DNA of 23,991 nt, taken from the NCBI GenBank assembly GCA_027600665.1, contig JADGJL010000354.1, positions 1-23,991 on the forward strand, written 5' to 3'. Every line of letters begins with the position of its first letter. Positions within the stretch are counted from its first letter, which is position 1. Under the pieces are notes generated by a model, which did not search any database, was not told the origin of the DNA, and saw only the letters and a list, made by a program, of their open reading frames with translations. Both the position numbers and the translations under genes were made by a program. This stretch comes from Irineochytrium annulatum. Its lineage: Eukaryota > Chytridiomycota > Chytridiomycetes > Chytridiales > Chytridiaceae. Below, piece by piece: positions 20,601 to 23,991 of the stretch.

Positions 20601-21660
20601 TGTATGGGGCAAGCGATGGGAAGGCGAGGCTTGCGGGCTTTGATCTGGAGAAGGAGACGGGGATGGTGCATCGGAGTATTGGGGTGTGTCCGCAGGTGAG
20701 ATTCTTTCATACTAGGTGTAAGTAAAGGGAGTTATGTCTAAAAAGGGTATTGATTTATTAGCATGACATATTGTGGGATGATCTTACGGTCGAGGAGCAT
20801 CTGCTGTTCTACGCGAGGTTGAAAGGGATTACGCCTGCGGAAGAGGCGGCGGTCGTTACAAGGGCGCTGGCGGACGTGAAGCTGGAGGCGTTCCGGCATC
20901 GGCTCACGAAGGGTTTGTCGGGGGGTGAGAAGCGGAGACTCAGCATTGCCATCGCGCTTGTGGGGTCGCCTGGGGTCGTGTTCCTGGATGAGCCGACGGT
21001 GCGTAGACGCTGAATGTGTTGTTGCTAAGGCTGACGTTCGTCGTTGTAGACTGGGCTGGACCCGGAAGTCCGGCGGCTTATTTGGGATATCATCTCGACG
21101 GCGAAGGCAGGGAAGACTATCATCCTGGTAGGACATAAGCAGAATACTTAGGGGGAGCAACATTCTTACATAAATACAGACAACGCACTCTATGGAGGAA
21201 GCCGAAGTCTGCTGCAACCGCATAGGTATCATGGCCAAGGGCTCCCTCAAATGCCTCGGCCCATCCCTCCACCTTAAGCAAATGTACGGCTCCGGCTTTA
21301 AGCTCCAGTACACCATCTCAGCCTCCGACCGCCGCGATCAGGCGGCCGCTTTCGTCGAGCAGATGCTGGAGAGCGTCAGCGGGGAGGGAGGGTACCAGCA
21401 ATTGGACCGCTTCGCGACGTCGGCGAGCTACGAATTCAACCCCGTGCGGGCGGGCGGGATCGCTGGCGTGTTTGAGCGCATGGAAGAAGGGAAGGATGCG
21501 TGTGGGATACGGGATTGGTGAGGCGCCTCTTGTTAACGGATTAATGCTCACGCGCGGCTGTTACAACAGGGGTTTAAGCCAGACGACGTTGGAGGAGGTG
21601 TTCTTGCGGTTGATATCGGAAGGTGAATATTATTTCCCGGCGCAATCACAGTTGTATTAA
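17620..21660 (+). CDS. Half-size ABCA-like ABC transporter
   Basis: Membrane ATPase of the ABCA type, probably moving lipids. Fifteen exons: 17620-17772, 17835-17906, 17971-17997, 18042-18073, 18129-18214, 18256-18884, 18942-19553, 19609-19656, 19699-19804, 19855-19996, 20062-20695, 20762-20998, 21050-21127, 21180-21517, 21570-21660. They join in frame to 1094 aa. A cytosolic N-terminus containing YQFRAL precedes the first span (exon 5). A long outward loop of about 300 residues follows, then a cluster of spans (exons 7-11), as in ABCA proteins. One nucleotide-binding domain is present: Walker A GPNGAGKT 800-807, signature LSGGEKRR 899-906, Walker B VVFLDE 919-924 with catalytic Glu924, D-loop GLDP, and H-loop His955 in TTHS. 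All catalytic residues are intact. There is one TMD and one NBD, so it should work as a dimer. Exon 10's donor (GTCAGT at 19997) is fixed by phase. Confidence 0.94.
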
Positions 21661-22311
21661 CGGTGATAAAGATGATGCAGGTGCTGATTGAATGACGGTG
21701 CCATCCCTTGGCGTGCAATACAGTAACGGGCTGCCAGTAGATCGAAATAAAGAGCGATAGAATCTGCGTTTCTGCCCTGCATCAGTAGTTTTTCCAAAAT
21801 GAACGCTGGTGGGCATTCGGACGACCGCTTACCCCTGACACTTTAGCCCTACCACACTCTTTATAATTGTGTGTAAAACTTTTTTTGCACTAAAGCCGTA
21901 GCTCCTTGCTCATGAAAAACATGAGATCGAGAGTGCCCTGATCGTCACCTGCTAACTGTCCATATGTACACGGTCGCTACGAAAGGCAGTGATGGGTCGG
22001 GGGCCAGCAGGCAGGACCTCGACAGATCTCGGGAATGTGGAACTATCTCGTGACAGCAAGATTCTCTTATGATATCAGACGCTAACCTACTTCAATGTAG
22101 TGTAGCTCACACCGAGAACGCAGTGGAATAAAAATCATCGATTAAAGATACAAGCGCGGCGCCAGAGAAGAGTCACATAGGTACAAAATACGGAATCAAG
22201 TCAGGTAGAGTACAGAACATGCTCAGAGACGTAGCAGAGGTCTCAGCAATTAAGAAACTAAAGTAAAACAAAGCCAACCAGTCGAATAGAAAGAAAAATT
22301 GATGAAAAAAA
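21661..22311. other. Intergenic between the convergent ABC and LRR genes
   Basis: The two genes end towards each other, so this holds two 3' UTRs. It is AT-rich without any coding region or RNA gene that I can identify. Confidence 0.5.
21746..21751 (+). terminator. Candidate polyadenylation signal
   Basis: AATAAA on the coding strand, about 85 nt after the ABC transporter stop; the best placed of the candidate signals in this window. Confidence 0.55.
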
Positions 22312-23991
22312 TTACTTCATCACGGCACCGCTAAATTTCTTTACCGGGGTCGGTAGCCTCAGACCCGTCGCCATCTTTCTCGGCGTTACCCCCCCACAGC
22401 TTCCCGAGCTAACAACGCTCGAGGGCTTCCCATTATCATGATTCCCGCCCTTGCTCCCCAGTGCAGCTACCGGCGCCACCGCCGCGCTGAACGGTCCACC
22501 CGTAACCACCGCCAATTGCTCACCCGACCGTCTCCCTGGTAAGCCGCCTTGTCCCACTGAGGCGGCGCTGCTAAGCTTCGCCCTGATGGACGCGGACGTC
22601 GGTTCGTACACTGGGTCGCTTCTAAACTTCTGAAAGGGTCTCGGCTTGTACGCCGCCGACGCCGTGGGCGGCGACGTCGACGCGGTCGGCAGGCAAATCC
22701 TCGACGGCGTCGGCGTCGTCGGCGCGGTCACGAACGCAGCCGAGTCCGGGGCTGTCCTCAACCCCGCCGAGGGCAGTCGCGACGCCGTACGTTGGGTCGG
22801 AGCCGGGAGGCCGGAGCGCTGAGAGATCTGCAGGTGCGTCGGCGTTGCGGCGGCGGACAGCGGGAGTTTCGTGATAATGGGCGTCGGACGTCGGAGCTTC
22901 GACTGCGGTAGTTGGGCCGGATCACGGGCTGCAGATTGCACCGTGGTCGCTATTGTCGTCGCAATGGGTGGCGGAACCGATAGAGGTACCACGGTGGCAA
23001 CGGTTGACCGCTCCTGCACCTCCTCCGACGGCGGCGTCCTCGGCGCGATAGGCCCATGCGGTGTCCAGTCACCCGACGCCACAGCCTCGGCAAACTTCAT
23101 CAACAGCTCCTCTGCGGACGTCGACGCCCTCCTTGTAACCCGCGCGATCGGCCCCGCCTCGGCAACCGCCTCGGGCTGCTTTTCATCGGTCTGCACACCC
23201 ATATCCCTCGTCTGAACTGCCCGCGACACAACCGCAGCCCCGGACGCTACGTCCATCACCAGTCGCTCTCCACACGCCGCCCTCAACGCCACGACCCCGT
23301 CCCACGTCACCCCGCTCCCCCTGACCGCGACCTTCATCAATGACCCCGCGACCCTCGTCAGTGCTCGCATGGACAAATCCGTCACGCCCTGGCAACCAGC
23401 GACATCAACCCGTCTCAACCGACCACCACCGGTCCGCCGAGACAACGCCACACCTACGATCCCGTCGTCCGTGATGTGCGGGCACGCGTCAAGAAGCAGG
23501 GTAGTAAGATCTTGGCACCGGGGCGCGACATCCCGGAGCTGCCCGTCCGTGACGGATGAGCTGCGCATAGACAGATGCTGGAGCGGTGAGGTCGCATCCG
23601 AAGAGATGTGAGAGCGGCGGAGGGATGCCGGGCCAGCTCCATCGAGGCTCAATGTTTTGAGCTCGGGACATAGCTCCACGGCCACCCCCAACGTCTCAAC
23701 CGTCACACCCGTCCACGCCAAATCGAGCTCCTCTAACCCCTTACACCCTCTCGCTAGCGTCGGTATCAGGGCGTCCGTGATAGGGCATTCCCTGAGGGAC
23801 AGGCTCCGGAGGTTCTTGCAATGGTCCGCGGCGGATTGAAGGATGACGTTCGATGTCGTCGGCGAGGAGTTAAGGCGGAAAGATGTGAGGTTAGGGAAGA
23901 GTTGGAGGGCGAGGTCGAGGTCGCCGATGAGGAGAGCGTCGGCGAGAGGACTGGGGAGGTGGAGGGTGTTCACCAGGTGGCTGTAGGGGAG
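22312..23991 (-). CDS. Leucine-rich-repeat protein of the AMN1/GRR1 (LRR_CC) type, 5' end outside window
   Basis: The minus frame is open from the right edge to a TAA at 22312-22314, giving 559 visible residues without an intron. There is no ATG at the left of the visible protein: the chain already reads as LRR at the edge, so the start, and any F-box before it, lies outside. About 7-8 cysteine-containing LRR units of 25-27 residues fill roughly 1-250, with L-x-x-L-x-L, C-P-x-I-T-D and G-C-x-G-V-T-D elements. The rest is a Ser/Thr/Pro/Ala-rich, probably disordered tail. Two V-Q-T motifs at 259-261 and 266-268 follow the LRRs directly. Proteins of this type often serve as SCF ubiquitin-ligase adaptors, which cannot be judged without the N-terminus. 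The TACAG at the very edge could also be an intron acceptor. Confidence 0.82.
   Translation of the reverse strand, partial: LPYSHLVNTLHLPSPLADALLIGDLDLALQLFPNLTSFRLNSSPTTSNVILQSAADHCKNLRSLSLRECPITDALIPTLARGCKGLEELDLAWTGVTVETLGVAVELCPELKTLSLDGAGPASLRRSHISSDATSPLQHLSMRSSSVTDGQLRDVAPRCQDLTTLLLDACPHITDDGIVGVALSRRTGGGRLRRVDVAGCQGVTDLSMRALTRVAGSLMKVAVRGSGVTWDGVVALRAACGERLVMDVASGAAVVSRAVQTRDMGVQTDEKQPEAVAEAGPIARVTRRASTSAEELLMKFAEAVASGDWTPHGPIAPRTPPSEEVQERSTVATVVPLSVPPPIATTIATTVQSAARDPAQLPQSKLRRPTPIITKLPLSAAATPTHLQISQRSGLPAPTQRTASRLPSAGLRTAPDSAAFVTAPTTPTPSRICLPTASTSPPTASAAYKPRPFQKFRSDPVYEPTSASIRAKLSSAASVGQGGLPGRRSGEQLAVVTGGPFSAAVAPVAALGSKGGNHDNGKPSSVVSSGSCGGVTPRKMATGLRLPTPVKKFSGAVMK

Noticed and set aside
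22312..23973. LRR protein starting at 23973
   Set aside because: The codon there is GTG and the frame is open to the window edge; the real start lies outside.
1..23991. CRISPR array, prophage, insertion sequence or bacterial operon
   Set aside because: No regularly spaced repeats, transposase or terminal inverted repeats were seen; genes have spliceosomal introns and individual promoters.

Overview
The window reads as nuclear DNA of a fungus, most likely an early-diverging zoosporic one (Chytridiomycota). Genes are GC-rich and densely interrupted by short spliceosomal introns (mostly 48-75 nt) with GTRNGT-like donors and CTRAY/TACTGAC branch sites. The content fits this: a mitochondrial succinate dehydrogenase, an SR splicing factor, a half-size ABCA transporter (a family mostly missing from yeasts) and a secreted-hydrolase/transmembrane/SAM protein. 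The lineage call is inference, with no marker gene. All exon joins were read by eye from splice signals and each chain closes in frame.

Layout. 1-405 (-): start of an unrecognised Cys-containing protein, 3' end outside the window. 1097-3588 (-): SDH1, eight exons, 648 aa. 3948-4018 (+): tRNA-Gly(GCC) in an AT-rich stretch. 4341-6926 (-): seven-exon gene for a signal peptide, GH26-like catalytic domain with an EF-hand-type loop, one membrane span, two SAM domains and a C-terminal PPPY. About 7100-7905 (+): frameshifted relic of an AFG2/SPATA5-type AAA ATPase that still carries intron remnants. 8201-9531 (-): SR protein (RRM, CCHC knuckle, RS tail) with an exceptional 520-nt intron. 9954-10736 (+): secreted Tyr-Pro-rich protein with a PAN/apple-like Cys domain. 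11149-12653 (+): membrane acyltransferase of the TMEM68/phytyl-ester-synthase/DGAT2-like group. 13301-16045 (+): large acidic low-complexity protein with R-x-S-M-D repeats and a C-terminal tail anchor. 17620-21660 (+): half-size ABCA-like transporter, fifteen exons, 1094 aa. 22312-23991 (-): leucine-rich-repeat protein, 5' end beyond the window.

The genes do not form a pathway: this is an ordinary eukaryotic neighbourhood, each gene with its own promoter. SDH1 acts in the mitochondrial inner membrane; the SR protein in splicing; the acyltransferase, ABC transporter and GH26/SAM protein in membranes. The most unusual object is the GH26-TM-SAM-SAM-PPPY protein, which couples a probably active outward-facing glycan hydrolase to cytoplasmic oligomerisation domains. 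The second is the AAA ATPase fossil between it and the SR gene.
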